Part shown: positions 29,342 through 43,339 of the stretch, in pieces
How the letters are laid out: the number at the start of each line of letters is the position of its first letter
Position numbering within the stretch: the stretch's first letter is position 1
NCBI GenBank assembly: GCA_003142815.1
Contig: PLNP01000015.1
Coordinates: forward strand, 1 to 64,000
Reading direction: 5' to 3'
DNA from: Rhodanobacteraceae bacterium
Lineage (GTDB): Bacteria > Pseudomonadota > Gammaproteobacteria > Xanthomonadales > Rhodanobacteraceae
DNA length: 64,000 bases
Translations under genes and position numbers: made by a program
Notes under the pieces: model-generated
The model's input: the letters and a program-made list of their open reading frames with translations, nothing else
What the model was told of the DNA's origin: nothing
Database searches by the model: none

Positions 29342-31435
29342 CTACCAAATCCTGACCCGCGCTTTCGGATCGAGATACAAGGCTTGCCCCGGTTTCGGCG
29401 CGTACGCGTCGTACCATGCGTCAATATTGCGCACTGTTTGCGCGCGGAAGCGTCCCGGCGCATGACCATCGGTGACCACCTGCTGGCGCAGCGCCGCGTC
29501 ACGCGTCTTGCTGCGCCACGACTGCGCGAACGCGAGGAAGAAGCGCTGGTCGCCGCTCAAGGCCTTGATCACCGCTGCCGGCTTGCCACCCAGCGACTTG
29601 TGGTAGGCGGCATAGGCGATGGTCAGGCCGGACACGTCGGCGATGTTCTCGCCCAGCGTCTGCTGGCCGTTCACGGGCAGGCCCGGCAACGCCTCGTAGG
29701 CGCTGTACTGTTCGACCAGGCGCTGGCCGGCCGCCTTGAAATGCGCCTCGTCGTCTGGCGTCCACCAATTCGCGAGGCGACCCTCGGCGTCAAACTCGGC
29801 GCCGGTGTTGTCGAAGCTGTGGCTGATCTCATGGCCGATCACCGCGCCGATCGAACCGTAGTTCGATGCCGCATCGGCTTTCGGATCGAAGAACGGCGCC
29901 TCAAGGATCGCGGCGGGGAAGTTCAGCGCATTCTGCAGCGGCAGGTTCACCGCGTTGACAGTCTGCGGCGTCATCCACCACTCGCCGCGATCGACCGGCT
30001 GGCCGAGCTTGGCCAATTGGTGCTGATACTCGTACTTCTCGGCGCGCAGTTGATTGTCGAGCGGATCGTCGCGACGGATTTCCAGCGACGCATAGTCACG
30101 CCAGGTTTCCGGATAGCCGACGCCGACCTTGATCGTCGCGATCTTCGCCTTGGCTTTCTGCTTCGTCGCCGCGGTCATCCAGTCGAGGCTGTCAACGCGC
30201 TCGTCGAACGCGGCGAGGATGTTGCTGACCATCTGCTGCACCTGCGCTTTCGACGACGCTGGGAAGTAGCGCTTCACATAGAGCTGGCCGACCGCGTCGC
30301 CGAGATCGGCGTTGGTGGCGCCGATCGCGCGCTTCCAGCGATCACGCTGCTTGGGTGTGCCTTGCAGGGTGTGGTCGTAGAGGCCGAAGCTCAGATCGGC
30401 GTAGGCCTTCGGCAACAGGCCGGCGCTGTGGTTGATCGCGTGGAACGTCAGGTAGTCCTTCCACGTCTGCAGCGGTTCGCTGGCGACCAGCGCGGACAAT
30501 CCGCGGATCGCATCGGGCTGCCACGCGACAATCTGTTTCTGCCCGGCCAGATCCGCCGCCTTGAAATACGTCGCCCAGTCCAGTCCCGGCGCGTTCTTCG
30601 CGAACGCATCTGGCGGCCACGGATTGTTCGCCTTGTGCACGTCCTCGCTCTCGACCAGGCTCGCCTGCGCCTTCGCGATCTTCGTTTCCAGTTCGAGGAT
30701 GGTCTTTGCTTTCGTATCCGCATCGGCAACGCCGGCGAGCTTGAGCTGTGCCGCGATATACGCCTGATACTTCGCGCGGAATGCAACCATGTCCTTGTCG
30801 GTGGCGAGATAGTAATCGCGATTCGGCATGCCCAAACCGCCCTGCAGCAGATAGGCCACGTCGTGCGACGGATCGGTCATTCCCTGGGTGACAAACAGGC
30901 CGAACAGGTGCTCGGTGTTGAAATGGGTCGCGTTGATCGGATCGACGTCGGCGCGCAGCCCGTCACCGAGCACGCGGGCCAGATCGGTGGGCGACTGAAT
31001 GGCAGCAATCTTCGCGAGCTCCGGTTTGAGCGGGCCGAGTCCGTTCTTCTCGATGCCAGCTTCATCCATGAAGGCCGCGTAGTAGTCGGCGATCTTGCGG
31101 GCATTCGAGCCCTCGGCGGGGCTGCCCGCGCCGGCATCGCGGATCAACTCGGCGTTGCGTTTCTCCGCTTTCTGGAAAACCTGAAAAAAGATACCGGTGC
31201 TGGAGCGGTCCGCCGGAATCACCGCGGTCTTGCGCCAACCGCCATTGGCATACCCATCGAAATCGTCACCCGGCTTCACCGAACGATCCATGCCGGCGAG
31301 ATCCACGCCCGCCGGGCGGGTCCCGTGTGCAGCTGCATCGTTCGCCGAGGCTTGCGGGGGCGCGGCGGGCGTCGCCGCCCATGCGCTGGAACCACAAAGA
31401 ACCGCCGCCGTCACGACCCATCGAATGCGTTGCAT
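29342..31435 (-). CDS. M13 family zinc metalloendopeptidase (PepO/neprilysin type), exported
   Basis: A 697-residue endopeptidase. An N-terminal signal peptide (MQRIRWVVTAAVLCGSSAWA) leads to the M13_N domain from VDLAGMDRSVKPGDDFDGYA. The zinc site VIGHEISHSFDNTGAEFD (HExxH near 535) and the second acid in GENIADVSGLTIAYAAY are intact, as is the C-terminal RAQTVRNIDAWYDAYAPKPG. It probably degrades peptides in the periplasm. It stands alone by spacing. Confidence 0.92.
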   Translation of the reverse strand: MQRIRWVVTAAVLCGSSAWAATPAAPPQASANDAAAHGTRPAGVDLAGMDRSVKPGDDFDGYANGGWRKTAVIPADRSSTGIFFQVFQKAEKRNAELIRDAGAGSPAEGSNARKIADYYAAFMDEAGIEKNGLGPLKPELAKIAAIQSPTDLARVLGDGLRADVDPINATHFNTEHLFGLFVTQGMTDPSHDVAYLLQGGLGMPNRDYYLATDKDMVAFRAKYQAYIAAQLKLAGVADADTKAKTILELETKIAKAQASLVESEDVHKANNPWPPDAFAKNAPGLDWATYFKAADLAGQKQIVAWQPDAIRGLSALVASEPLQTWKDYLTFHAINHSAGLLPKAYADLSFGLYDHTLQGTPKQRDRWKRAIGATNADLGDAVGQLYVKRYFPASSKAQVQQMVSNILAAFDERVDSLDWMTAATKQKAKAKIATIKVGVGYPETWRDYASLEIRRDDPLDNQLRAEKYEYQHQLAKLGQPVDRGEWWMTPQTVNAVNLPLQNALNFPAAILEAPFFDPKADAASNYGSIGAVIGHEISHSFDNTGAEFDAEGRLANWWTPDDEAHFKAAGQRLVEQYSAYEALPGLPVNGQQTLGENIADVSGLTIAYAAYHKSLGGKPAAVIKALSGDQRFFLAFAQSWRSKTRDAALRQQVVTDGHAPGRFRAQTVRNIDAWYDAYAPKPGQALYLDPKARVRIW

Positions 31436-31527
31436 GCTTTTTCACCTTGTCATGTGCGAACGTGCACGATAGTACGTGGAGCGGGCGCCGTGATCATGAC
31501 CAATGGGCTACGAGCCTGTGTTTTACT

Positions 31528-31564
31528 CCCTCTCCCGAACGGCTTCATCGTTGGGGGAGAGGGC
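31528..31564. repeat. CCCTCTCCC palindrome in the M13 upstream gap
   Basis: CCCTCTCCCGAACGG and CGTTGGGGGAGAGGG form an imperfect palindrome like those at 22 and 50 kb. It lies about 100 bases from the M13 start codon, in the divergent gap with the small gene at 31694. Confidence 0.65.
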
Positions 31565-31693
31565 TTTCGAAGCTCTGGAGACATCACAAAACGTGGGAGT
31601 CAACAGGTGCAAGCAACCCGCGCGCGCGGCCACGAAGTTGGCATTAAACATGCAGCGGCAGAACCCGAAATCATCAAACGCCCGGGGACGCCA

Positions 31694-32005
31694 ATGAAGG
31701 TATCGACGAACGAACTGCTGCTTGCCCTGCGCGCACCGAACTCCGGTTGGCTGGCTGCGCTGGTTTGTGCGCTGGACGAAGCGCTTCAAGATCCCGATTT
31801 CGGCGAGCCGCAGCGCACGCTGATCCACGGCCTGCTCGACGCTGGCAGCGTGCCGCCTGCAGTTGCGGTGGCTGCAAACGATCGTCTCACCCGCTTCGAG
31901 GAAACCGTCAAGGACCTGCACGCGCTGCTCGTCCCGGCCACGCCGGATCCCCTGCCCGAGATCAGCGTACGTCCAAAACTGACAATTTGCGGCAACGCAG
32001 CCTGA
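31694..32005 (+). CDS. hypothetical protein
   Basis: A 103-residue frame with good codon bias and no recognisable domain (begins MKVSTNELLLALRAPNSGWL, then AALVCALDEALQDPDFGEP). It is rich in leucine and alanine and has no signal or membrane segment. A GTG about 29 codons upstream (near 31607) is also in frame. It lies 70 bases before the NlpC/P60 gene on the same strand. Confidence 0.4.
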   Translation: MKVSTNELLLALRAPNSGWLAALVCALDEALQDPDFGEPQRTLIHGLLDAGSVPPAVAVAANDRLTRFEETVKDLHALLVPATPDPLPEISVRPKLTICGNAA

Positions 32006-32075
32006 GCCGAGCCTGTTTTGGGCGCACTTTTTGCGCAAGATTGACACGCGCTTGCCAAGCGGCGAGCGTAGCGCG

Positions 32076-32564
32076 ATGACGTCTGCCCTACGCGTTCCCG
32101 CGATCATTTTCCTCGGTCTTGTGCTGACCGCCTGCGCCAGCGCGCCACGGCGCGTGGCGCCGCCGCTCGTCGCCGGCTCGCCGCGTGCTGATGCGGCCAA
32201 CGCGGTGCTGTTCCGGGCGATTGCGCTGGTCGGCATTCCGTACCGTTTTGGAGGCAATACTCCACAAGCCGGCTTCGACTGCAGCGGTCTCGTCGACTAT
32301 GTATTCCGCGATGCGGCCGGCGTCGCGCTGCCGCGCACCTCAGCCCAGATGAGCGATCTGGGCAATCGCAAGCTCGCCATCGACACCCTGCAATCGGGTG
32401 ATCTGGTGTTCTTCGAGTCGGCTGGACACATCAGCCACGTCGGCATCTATGTCGGCGAACGCCGCTTCGTGAATGCACCCAACAGCGGCGGCACCGTGCG
32501 GCTCGACAACCTGGACGGCGCTTGGTGGCGCGAGCATTTCGTGTACGGCAAGCGAGTGCTTTAG
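32076..32564 (+). CDS. NlpC/P60 (C40) peptidoglycan endopeptidase lipoprotein
   Basis: A 162-residue cell-wall hydrolase that should cut the D-Glu-mDAP peptide link. ATG 32076 begins a lipoprotein signal with lipobox LVLTACAS. The catalytic Cys is in AGFDCSGLVDYVF, the His in ISHVGIYVGERRF, and the third polar residue in FVNAPNSGG. Length matches the single-domain Spr/NlpC type. Confidence 0.88.
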   Translation: MTSALRVPAIIFLGLVLTACASAPRRVAPPLVAGSPRADAANAVLFRAIALVGIPYRFGGNTPQAGFDCSGLVDYVFRDAAGVALPRTSAQMSDLGNRKLAIDTLQSGDLVFFESAGHISHVGIYVGERRFVNAPNSGGTVRLDNLDGAWWREHFVYGKRVL

Positions 32565-32566
32565 GG

Positions 32567-32638
32567 GCCGGGATTCGGGATTCGGCAATCGGAGGAACCG
32601 GCTCAGACTTATGCGATTCCCGCATCCCGTATCCCGGC
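32567..32638. repeat. GGGATTCGGGATTCGG inverted repeat
   Basis: GCCGGGATTCGGGATTCGG (32567-32585) is the near reverse complement of the text ending CGCATCCCGTATCCCGGC at 32638. The element fills the convergent gap between the NlpC/P60 gene and slyD and could fold as a bidirectional mRNA end. No T-run is present. Confidence 0.6.
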
Positions 32639-32640
32639 TC

Positions 32641-33132
32641 TCAATGCTCGTGGGCGCCCGTACCGTGCACGTGCCGGTGTGCGATTTCTTCCGGTGTCGC
32701 ATCGCGGATATCGGTGATTTCGACATCGAACGCAAGCGTCTTGCCAGCCAGCGGGTGGTTGAGATCGACGTCGATCACGCTGGACCCGACCTTCTGCACC
32801 ACCACCATGCGCGAGCCGCTTTCCTTGGTCTGCAGAACTGTGCTCATGCCCGGACGCAGTTTGTCGCCGTCCTGGAAATACTTCTTCGGCACGCGCTGGC
32901 TGAAATCGGCGCGCCGTTCGCCATAGCCTTCACCCGGCGCGACGCTGACTTCGAACCGATCGCCGACCGCGCGGCCGAGCAAGGCGTTTTCGAGGCCCGC
33001 AATGATATTGCCCTGACCGATCAGCACGGTCAGTGATTCGCCGCGTTCGCGCGAGGAATCGACTGGCGCAGCGCCGCCATCGTTGACGCTGTAGTGGAAC
33101 GAGACGACCTTGTTCGCTTCGATTTTCACCAT
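32641..33132 (-). CDS. slyD: FKBP-type peptidyl-prolyl isomerase SlyD
   Basis: A 163-residue folding catalyst and chaperone. The FKBP domain (NKVVSFHYSVNDGGAAPVDS, LIGQGNIIAGLENALLG) contains the insert-in-flap domain of SlyD (SVAPGEGYGERRADFSQRVP). A short His-containing tail (HRHVHGTGAHEH) is a modest version of the metal-binding tail that in E. coli handles nickel. ATG 33132. It lies downstream of the MFS gene but is separated from it by a terminator. Confidence 0.9.
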   Translation of the reverse strand: MVKIEANKVVSFHYSVNDGGAAPVDSSRERGESLTVLIGQGNIIAGLENALLGRAVGDRFEVSVAPGEGYGERRADFSQRVPKKYFQDGDKLRPGMSTVLQTKESGSRMVVVQKVGSSVIDVDLNHPLAGKTLAFDVEITDIRDATPEEIAHRHVHGTGAHEH

Positions 33133-33144
33133 GGGTTCCGCAAT

Positions 33145-33182
33145 AAAAAAAGCGCGCGGGTCTAGCAGTTTATGCGCGCGCC
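33145..33182 (-). terminator. rho-independent terminator after the MFS gene
   Basis: On the minus strand GCGCGCG, a 16-base loop and CGCGCGC form a perfect 7-bp stem followed directly by TTTTTTT. It starts at the end of the MFS gene and lies just before the slyD start, so it ends the MFS message. Confidence 0.8.
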
Positions 33183-33183
33183 G

Positions 33184-34428
33184 TCATGCAGCAGGCGACG
33201 CGCTGGCGCCCTCGCCGAAACGAGCGCCATGCGCTTCCGGGCCGAGCGCCGTCACGATCGCGAGCAATACGGCAACCGCCGCGATGAAGATCGCCATCGC
33301 GAACGCGTAATCGCCGCCGTGTTGCGCCGCAACCCAGGCCAGGAACGGCGCGGTGAACGCTGCCAGCAGGTTGCCGGTTTGATAGGCGAAGCCGGGCAAG
33401 GTCGCGCGAACCGCGTCCGGCGACAACTCATTGAGATGCACCGGCACCACGCCCCACGCGCCCTGCACCATCATCTGCAGCAGGAACACGCCTATACCAA
33501 GCAACACGACGGATCCGCCGTAGGCCCACAACGGCACCATCGGCACCGCCAGCACGGCGGCGATGATGATTGCGCGGCGGCGACCGATGCGCTCCGACCA
33601 TGCCCCGAAGAACAGTCCACCAACGATCGCGCCGATATTCAGCGCGATCGTCAGCCACGCTACGGTGCGTGTATCGAAATGGTGCTGGGCTTTCAGGAAC
33701 GTCGGGTACATATCCTGCGAGCCGTGGCTGAACATGTTGAACGCCATCATCAGCACGACCAGGTACGCGAACAGCTTCCAGCGCCCACGCATCGTCTCGA
33801 CGAGACCCGGCCGCGGCGCCGCGGCATGGCGCGTAGAGGTCCAAACTGGCGACTCCGGCACATGTTTGCGGATATACAGGACCAGCAACGCCGGCAGTAC
33901 GCCGAGCGCGAACATGCCGCGCCAACCGATGTGGTCGAACAGCAGCAGATAGCACAACCCACCGAGCAGGTATCCCGCCGCGTAGCCTTCCTGCAGCAAG
34001 CCGGACACCGCGCCGCGCGCCTTCGGCGGAATCGACTCCATCGCCAGCGACGCGCCGATGCCCCATTCGCCGCCCATCGCAATGCCGAACAGCGCACGCA
34101 CGATCAACAGTACGAGCAAGGAAGGCGCCAACGCGGAGGCGGCTTCAAACACCGCGAACAGGATGATGTCGGCCATCAGCACCGGGCGCCTTCCGTAACG
34201 ATCGGCGAGCCGCCCGAACAGGTACGCGCCCAGCGGACGCATCGCCAGGGTCAAGGTCAACGAAAACGCGACTTCGGTCACGCCGACGTGGAAATCGCGC
34301 GCGACTTCGGGAATCACGAAGACCAGCAGGAAATAATCGAACGCGTCGAGCGTCCAACCGAGGAAGCTCGCCAGCACCACTTTGCGCTGTGGGCCGTCGA
34401 GTTCACGTAACGCGGCAAAAAAAACCAT
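33184..34428 (-). CDS. MFS transporter of the sialate/lactate (metabolite:H+ symporter) type
   Basis: A 414-residue carrier with about 12 membrane spans. TLDAFDYFLLVFVIPEVARD and the TM2-3 loop GRLADRYGRRPVLMADI are those of the JenP/ShiA-like metabolite:H+ symporters. AMGGEWGIGASLAMESIP also fits. The substrate is probably an organic acid, but which one is not visible. ATG 34428 follows AAGGAA; the frame runs on upstream as non-coding text. Confidence 0.8.
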   Translation of the reverse strand: MVFFAALRELDGPQRKVVLASFLGWTLDAFDYFLLVFVIPEVARDFHVGVTEVAFSLTLTLAMRPLGAYLFGRLADRYGRRPVLMADIILFAVFEAASALAPSLLVLLIVRALFGIAMGGEWGIGASLAMESIPPKARGAVSGLLQEGYAAGYLLGGLCYLLLFDHIGWRGMFALGVLPALLVLYIRKHVPESPVWTSTRHAAAPRPGLVETMRGRWKLFAYLVVLMMAFNMFSHGSQDMYPTFLKAQHHFDTRTVAWLTIALNIGAIVGGLFFGAWSERIGRRRAIIIAAVLAVPMVPLWAYGGSVVLLGIGVFLLQMMVQGAWGVVPVHLNELSPDAVRATLPGFAYQTGNLLAAFTAPFLAWVAAQHGGDYAFAMAIFIAAVAVLLAIVTALGPEAHGARFGEGASASPAA

Positions 34429-34847
34429 GACTCGCGTTCCTTCGCGGAGATTGCTTCCGCGGGCTCGTTCTCGAATCGACAGGCATGACGAATGGCGCCT
34501 GACCGCGCAGGCTAGCACAGCGGATGTCGCGCACAATCCCGGCCTTGCTGCTTTGAGTCCTCCATTCAAAAGCGCCCCTTTGCTGGCCAGGCTGGCAATT
34601 GGAACGTCATTCGGCCGAACCCTCATCCCTCTCTCCCACCGGGACTTCCTTCGGTCGCCGCGGGGAGAGGGGCTCAAACTCGACGCTGATCAGGAAAAGG
34701 AATGTCGGGGGAAATCGCGTACTCTTTGTCCCGGTCACGTGATCGCGATCCTCGCGCGGCGTTTCGGCAACGACGCCGATTGCGCATGTCGATCGCCGGC
34801 GACTCTCCCTACCCTACCCTGCCTTTCCATCGAAGCCCGAACGAAGC
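34429..34847. repeat. 419-base gap with one CCCTCTCTCCC repeat unit
   Basis: Between the divergent MFS and methyltransferase genes, CCCTCTCTCCCACCGGG at about 34626 and GCCGCGGGGAGAGGGG ending near 34675 form an imperfect palindrome. The rest has no convincing frame; both promoters should lie here. Confidence 0.5.
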
Positions 34848-35525
34848 ATGCAAGATTCCAAGCACCGCACCCTCATCCGCCGCATCGCTGCGCGCTTTTG
34901 CCGACCCTGGCACCGCGACTACGCGCGTAACAAGCTGCGCTTCGACCCGGCTTACGCCGCGGTCGCCGCGCTGATTGCGAACAGCGACAAGGATCTGCTC
35001 GACATCGGCTGCGGGCTCGGTCTGCTCGGTTTCTACTTGCGCGAACTGGGATTTCGTGGCCGCTATCTCGGCATCGATTTCGATGCGCCCAAGATCGCCG
35101 AGGCGCGGCGCATCGCACAGGCGTGCGATGCCAATCTCGTCTTCGCCGATGGCGATGCGAACGCGCTACCGGCGTTCTGCGGCAACGTGATCGTGCTCGA
35201 CGTCCTGCACTATCTACCGGCTGCCGAACAGCAGCGCCTGCTGCGCGAAGCAGCAGCGCGGGTCGGCCCTGGTGCACTGCTGATCGTGCGCAACGTGTTG
35301 CGGGCACGCAGTTGGCGCTTCCATGCAACCCGCTTCGAGGAACATTTCATCTATGCGATACGCTGGATGCGCAGTCCTGCGCGCTACTTTCCGGAACGCA
35401 ACGAAATCGAAGCGCCGCTGCTCGCCGCTGGGCTCTGCGTCGACGTGAGGCCGCTATGGGGAAACACCCCGTTCAACAGTTTCATGATCATCGCGCGCCG
35501 GGATGCGGTGGGTAGCGGAGGCTAG
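34848..35525 (+). CDS. class I SAM-dependent methyltransferase
   Basis: A 225-residue protein. Motif I is LLDIGCGLGLLGFYLRELG, the acidic loop is YLGIDFDAPKIAEARR, and motif IV is IVLDVLHYLPAAEQQRLL. The substrate is unknown. The C-terminal half (RSWRFHATRFEEHFIYAIRW) resembles small methyltransferases found in xanthomonad lipid-pigment clusters, but no such cluster is here. ATG 34848. Confidence 0.75.
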   Translation: MQDSKHRTLIRRIAARFCRPWHRDYARNKLRFDPAYAAVAALIANSDKDLLDIGCGLGLLGFYLRELGFRGRYLGIDFDAPKIAEARRIAQACDANLVFADGDANALPAFCGNVIVLDVLHYLPAAEQQRLLREAAARVGPGALLIVRNVLRARSWRFHATRFEEHFIYAIRWMRSPARYFPERNEIEAPLLAAGLCVDVRPLWGNTPFNSFMIIARRDAVGSGG

Positions 35526-35603
35526 CCGGTCGCATCCAAACGACACCCGATCGCGCCATCGACGCGACCGCCACAGTCACCCCGGAATCGGTCAGCGCGG
35601 AAC

Positions 35604-35810
35604 TCAGTTGCGCAGCGAGTCCGTGCCGCCCGTAGCCGGCACTTGTCGCCACTCGCGAACCGCGGCGGGTTCGTATTCGCTCCAGCGCGACGCGAACACG
35701 CAGCGGTTGTAGACACCGGTGAGCGCAAGGTCACGGTGTTCAAGAACGAACTGCACATGTTCGCCGTCGCACGGCAACGCGTTGGAAGTAGGCATCCATT
35801 CGATGCTCAT
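35604..35810 (-). CDS. small hypothetical protein
   Basis: A 68-residue protein, MSIEWMPTSNALPCDGEHVQ and onward to SRWSEYEPAAVREWRQVP. The W-x-P-...-V-x-F-V-L-x...G-x-Y pattern looks like a small beta-rich domain that recurs as unnamed proteins in this bacterial group. AGAGGAGA lies about 8 bases before ATG 35810, a strong ribosome site that supports a real gene. Confidence 0.55.
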   Translation of the reverse strand: MSIEWMPTSNALPCDGEHVQFVLEHRDLALTGVYNRCVFASRWSEYEPAAVREWRQVPATGGTDSLRN

Positions 35811-35955
35811 CGCACGTCTCCTCTGGGCAACGATGTACGTACTCTAAACCGGATTTGGGAAGGTTCCGTTAAGCCGTCGCTCAAAGCAGGTTAACCGCGT
35901 CCCCGTCGACAACGTAAACTGCGCCTTTCGACCCGCGCGAGCACGCACGAAACCG

Positions 35956-36858
35956 ATGTCTGCCCTGACCCATCTGCAACGCCTCGAAGCCGAAAGCATC
36001 GACATCCTGCGCGAGGCGGTTGCCGAAGCCGAGCACCCGGTCATGCTGTATTCGATCGGCAAGGACAGCTCGGTGATGCTGCACCTCGCGCGCAAGGCAT
36101 TCTTTCCGTCGCGCCCACCGTTTCCGCTGCTGCACGTCGACACCACCTGGAAGTTCAAGGTGATGTACGAATTTCGCGCGCGCATGGCGGCGGAATCGGG
36201 CTTGCAGTTGCTGGTTCACATCAATTCCGAAGCCGAGCGCCTCGGCATCAACCCGTTCACGCATGGATCGGCGCGGCATACCGACCTGTGGAAAACCGAA
36301 GGCCTCAAACAGGCGCTCGACCAGCACGGCTTCGATGTCGCGTTTGGCGGCGCGCGCCGCGACGAGGAGAAATCGCGTGCGAAGGAGCGCGTGTTCTCGT
36401 TCCGCTCCGCGCAGCATCGCTGGGACCCGAAGAACCAGCGCCCCGAACTCTGGCGCCTGTACAACGCGCGCAAGAATCGCGGCGAGAGCATCCGCGTGTT
36501 TCCGCTGTCGAACTGGACCGAGCTCGACATCTGGCAATACATCCACCTCGAAGACATCCCGGTCGTACCGTTGTATTTCGCCGCCGAGCGTCCGGTCGTC
36601 GAACGCGACGGTCAGCTCATCATGGTCGACGACGCACGCTTCCCGTTGCGCGAGGGCGAAACGCCGATGCTGCGCAGCGTGCGCTTCCGCACGCTCGGCT
36701 GCTATCCGTTGACCGGCGCCGTCCCATCGCGCGCCACCACCGTCCTGGCGATCATCCAGGAAATGTTGCTGGCGCGAACCACCGAACGGCAGGGCCGGCT
36801 GATCGATCACGACAGCACCGCCTCGATGGAAAACAAGAAAGCCGAGGGCTACTTCTGA
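35956..36858 (+). CDS. cysD: sulfate adenylyltransferase subunit 2
   Basis: A 300-residue ATP-PPase that makes adenosine 5'-phosphosulfate with CysN in sulfate assimilation. The PP-loop is [18 protein letters not shown] (about 32), followed by [31 protein letters not shown] and the C-terminal [11 protein letters not shown]...[11 protein letters not shown]. Standard length. The stop overlaps the ATG of cysNC (TGATG). Confidence 0.95.
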   Translation: MSALTHLQRLEAESIDILREAVAEAEHPVMLYSIGKDSSVMLHLARKAFFPSRPPFPLLHVDTTWKFKVMYEFRARMAAESGLQLLVHINSEAERLGINPFTHGSARHTDLWKTEGLKQALDQHGFDVAFGGARRDEEKSRAKERVFSFRSAQHRWDPKNQRPELWRLYNARKNRGESIRVFPLSNWTELDIWQYIHLEDIPVVPLYFAAERPVVERDGQLIMVDDARFPLREGETPMLRSVRFRTLGCYPLTGAVPSRATTVLAIIQEMLLARTTERQGRLIDHDSTASMENKKAEGYF

Positions 36859-38768
36859 TGGGCGCGCCAACTTCGTTGATCGAACAGGACATCGAAAAAT
36901 ATCTCGTCGTCCACCAGAACAAGAGCCTGCTGCGCTTCATCACCTGCGGCAGCGTCGACGACGGCAAGAGCACGCTGATCGGACGCCTGCTTTACGAATC
37001 GAAGGCGCTGCTGGAAGACCAGCTGAGCGCGCTCGAAGGCGATTCGCGGAAATTCGGTACGCAAGGCGACGAGCTTGATTTCGCCCTGCTCGTCGATGGC
37101 CTCAGCGCCGAGCGCGAGCAAGGCATCACGATCGATGTCGCGTATCGCTTCTTCACGACCGAGCGGCGCAAATTTATCGTTGCCGATACGCCCGGTCACG
37201 AACAATACACGCGCAACATGGTCACCGGCGCGTCCACCGCGGATCTCGCAGTGATCCTGGTCGACGCGCGCAAAGGCGTGCTCACGCAGACGCGCCGGCA
37301 CAGCTTCCTCGTTGCGCTGCTCGGCATCCGCCACATTGTGCTCGCGATCAACAAACTCGACATGGTCGGCTACTCGCGTGAAACCTTCGACGCGATCGAT
37401 CGCGAGTACCGCGAATTTGCCAGCAAGCTCGGCGTCGAACACATCGTCAGCATCCCGCTCTCGGCGCTGCGCGGCGACAACATCACGTCCGCCAGCGCGA
37501 ACACGCCGTGGTACGTGGGTCCGAGCCTGCTCCAACATCTGGAGGAAGTGGCCGTCGACGCGATCGGCGCCGCAGGGCCGCTGCGCATGCCGGTGCAATG
37601 GGTGAATCGCCCAAGCCCGGATTTCCGCGGCTTCTGCGGACGCATTCTCGGCGGACGCGTGCGCCCCGGCGACAGGGTTCGCGTACTGCCATCGGGCAAG
37701 CAATCGACCGTCGCGCGCGTGAACACGTTCGATGGCGATCTCGCCGAGGCGCAAGCCGGGCAATCGGTGACTCTGACCCTCGCCGACGAGATCGATATCA
37801 GCCGCGGCGACGTGATCTGCGCGGCGGCCGATCCGGCCGGACTCGCCGATCAGTTCGAGACAACCGTCGTCTGGATGAACGAACACGCGATGCTGCCGGG
37901 CCGGCCCTATCTGGTGAAACTCGGCGCCAACACGCTCGGCGCCTCGTTCGGTCAGCCGAAATACCTGATCGATGTGAACAACCTCGACCACCTTGCCGCG
38001 AAAACGCTGGCGCTCAACGAAACCGGTGTCTGCAATCTGACCCTCGATCGCGCGGTCGCATTCGATGCCTACGCCGACAACCGCGACATGGGCAGTTTCA
38101 TCGTCATCGACCGTCTCTCCAACCAGACCGTCGGCGCGGGGCTCCTGCATTTCGCGCTGCGCCGCTCGCAGAACATCCACTGGCAGGCGGTCGAGGTCGA
38201 CAAGCAGGCGCGTGCGCGCCAGAACGGACACAAGCCCTGCGTGCTCTGGCTGACCGGCCTTTCCGGCAGCGGCAAATCGACGATCGCGAACATCGTCGAG
38301 CGCCAATTGCACGCGCTCGACGCGCGCACCTACCTGCTCGACGGCGACAACGTGCGCCACGGCCTCAGCAAGGATCTCGGTTTCACCGACGCCGACCGCG
38401 TCGAGAACATCCGCCGCATCGGCGAAGTCGCGCGGCTCATGGTCGACGCGGGCATGATCGTGATCACCGCCTTCATCTCGCCGTTCCGTTCCGAACGCCG
38501 GCTCGCACGCAGCATGGTCGGTGAAGGCGAATTCGTCGAGATCTTCGTCGACACGCCACTTGAGATTGTCGAGCAGCGCGATTCGAAGGGTTTGTACAGG
38601 AAGGCGCGCAAAGGCGAACTCAAGAACTTCACCGGCGTCGATTCGCCTTATGAAATCCCCGAAAGCCCCGAACTCCACATCGAAACGCTGCGCAGCGACC
38701 CTGAGGATGCAGCGACCGGGATCGTTGACTATCTGATCCAGCACGGCGTGATGAACGCCGCTGGCTGA
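36858..38768 (+). CDS. cysN: bifunctional sulfate adenylyltransferase GTPase subunit / adenylylsulfate kinase (CysNC)
   Basis: A 636-residue fusion. Residues 1 to about 450 are the CysN GTPase that drives ATP sulfurylase (P-loop GSVDDGKST at 31-39, [12 protein letters not shown]). Residues from about 460 are APS kinase, CysC ([12 protein letters not shown] at about 465, then [43 protein letters not shown]). Together with CysD it takes sulfate to PAPS. The CysNC fusion is common in this group. Translation is coupled to cysD by TGATG. Confidence 0.95.
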   Translation: MGAPTSLIEQDIEKYLVVHQNKSLLRFITCGSVDDGKSTLIGRLLYESKALLEDQLSALEGDSRKFGTQGDELDFALLVDGLSAEREQGITIDVAYRFFTTERRKFIVADTPGHEQYTRNMVTGASTADLAVILVDARKGVLTQTRRHSFLVALLGIRHIVLAINKLDMVGYSRETFDAIDREYREFASKLGVEHIVSIPLSALRGDNITSASANTPWYVGPSLLQHLEEVAVDAIGAAGPLRMPVQWVNRPSPDFRGFCGRILGGRVRPGDRVRVLPSGKQSTVARVNTFDGDLAEAQAGQSVTLTLADEIDISRGDVICAAADPAGLADQFETTVVWMNEHAMLPGRPYLVKLGANTLGASFGQPKYLIDVNNLDHLAAKTLALNETGVCNLTLDRAVAFDAYADNRDMGSFIVIDRLSNQTVGAGLLHFALRRSQNIHWQAVEVDKQARARQNGHKPCVLWLTGLSGSGKSTIANIVERQLHALDARTYLLDGDNVRHGLSKDLGFTDADRVENIRRIGEVARLMVDAGMIVITAFISPFRSERRLARSMVGEGEFVEIFVDTPLEIVEQRDSKGLYRKARKGELKNFTGVDSPYEIPESPELHIETLRSDPEDAATGIVDYLIQHGVMNAAG

Positions 38769-38984
38769 CTGCGCGTTCGACACAGGCCGAATTTAATCCA
38801 GCGCACAAGCGTCGCCTCCCAGCAAGTACTTATTGCACGGGCCAAGTGAAGCTTGAACTTCGCCAGCAGCCGCTGGTTTGTGCTGGCGACGGTATCGGCT
38901 CAAAGCCATTCTGGACGTAGCAACAAGTGCGTTCCACGCGCAGTATCGGTTAGCCTTGGGTGATGTGATCAAAGGGGCAGCTTC

Positions 38985-42860
<3,876 letters not shown>

Positions 42861-43023
42861 CGCGCTTACCGCCAGCCCGGTTCCGCTCAGCATGGACGAG
42901 ATCGGCAAGCGCTTCACCGCGCGCGGCCCTTGGAAGAAGCGGCTGCCGCAACTGCTCGACATGCTCGTTGCGCTCGGTCGAGCACAGGAGAATGCGGGGC
43001 GTTATTCCGGAATCCAAAGATAG

Positions 43024-43282
43024 AGCAGCAAGGCCGAGCGAATGCGCCTGCCGATTTTGGGCGAACGGGCGAAGTCCACGCGTCACCCAAAGCTTAGTCT
43101 CAACCTTCCAGTGCAACACGCCGGATCGGTTAAGGTGTTGCGCTGGACGAACAATATCGGCATTTGACTGCAGAAGAACGAGCGCTGGTGATCGGTCCGC
43201 GCATGAGCGTGCAACTCCAGGACAAACCTGAACTTCCACCAGAATGTTGCGGGCAATGCTGGCGTTGCGATGTTTGTAGATA
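43024..43282 (+). pseudogene. gap with a short IS30-like transposase start (about 43137-43190)
   Basis: In one frame the text reads VALDEQYRHLTAEERALVIG and then loses similarity. The YRHLTxEER core is how IS30-family transposases often begin. Only about 18 residues are recognisable. The rest of this part of the 316-base gap (43024-43339) holds no gene I can support. Confidence 0.35.
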
Positions 43283-43304
43283 GAATGTTATATTGTAACG
43301 AATG
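43283..43304 (+). promoter_or_regulatory. candidate Zur operator
   Basis: GTTATATTGTAAC (43287-43299), within GAATGTTATATTGTAACGAA, is a near-perfect AT-rich palindrome in a GC-rich gap. It fits the GTTATA-N-TATAAC-like sites of the zinc repressor Zur in gammaproteobacteria. It lies 36 bases before the start of the zinc-operon porin gene, where repressor binding would block transcription. Confidence 0.6.
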
Positions 43305-43339
43305 GCGCGATATGTGCCGCCCTGCTTCGGAATCCAACA

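Noticed and set aside
29384-31690. Long plus-strand frame antisense to the M13 peptidase, running into the small gene at 31694
   Set aside because: The part opposite the peptidase is a shadow frame; only the last 103 codons have independent support.
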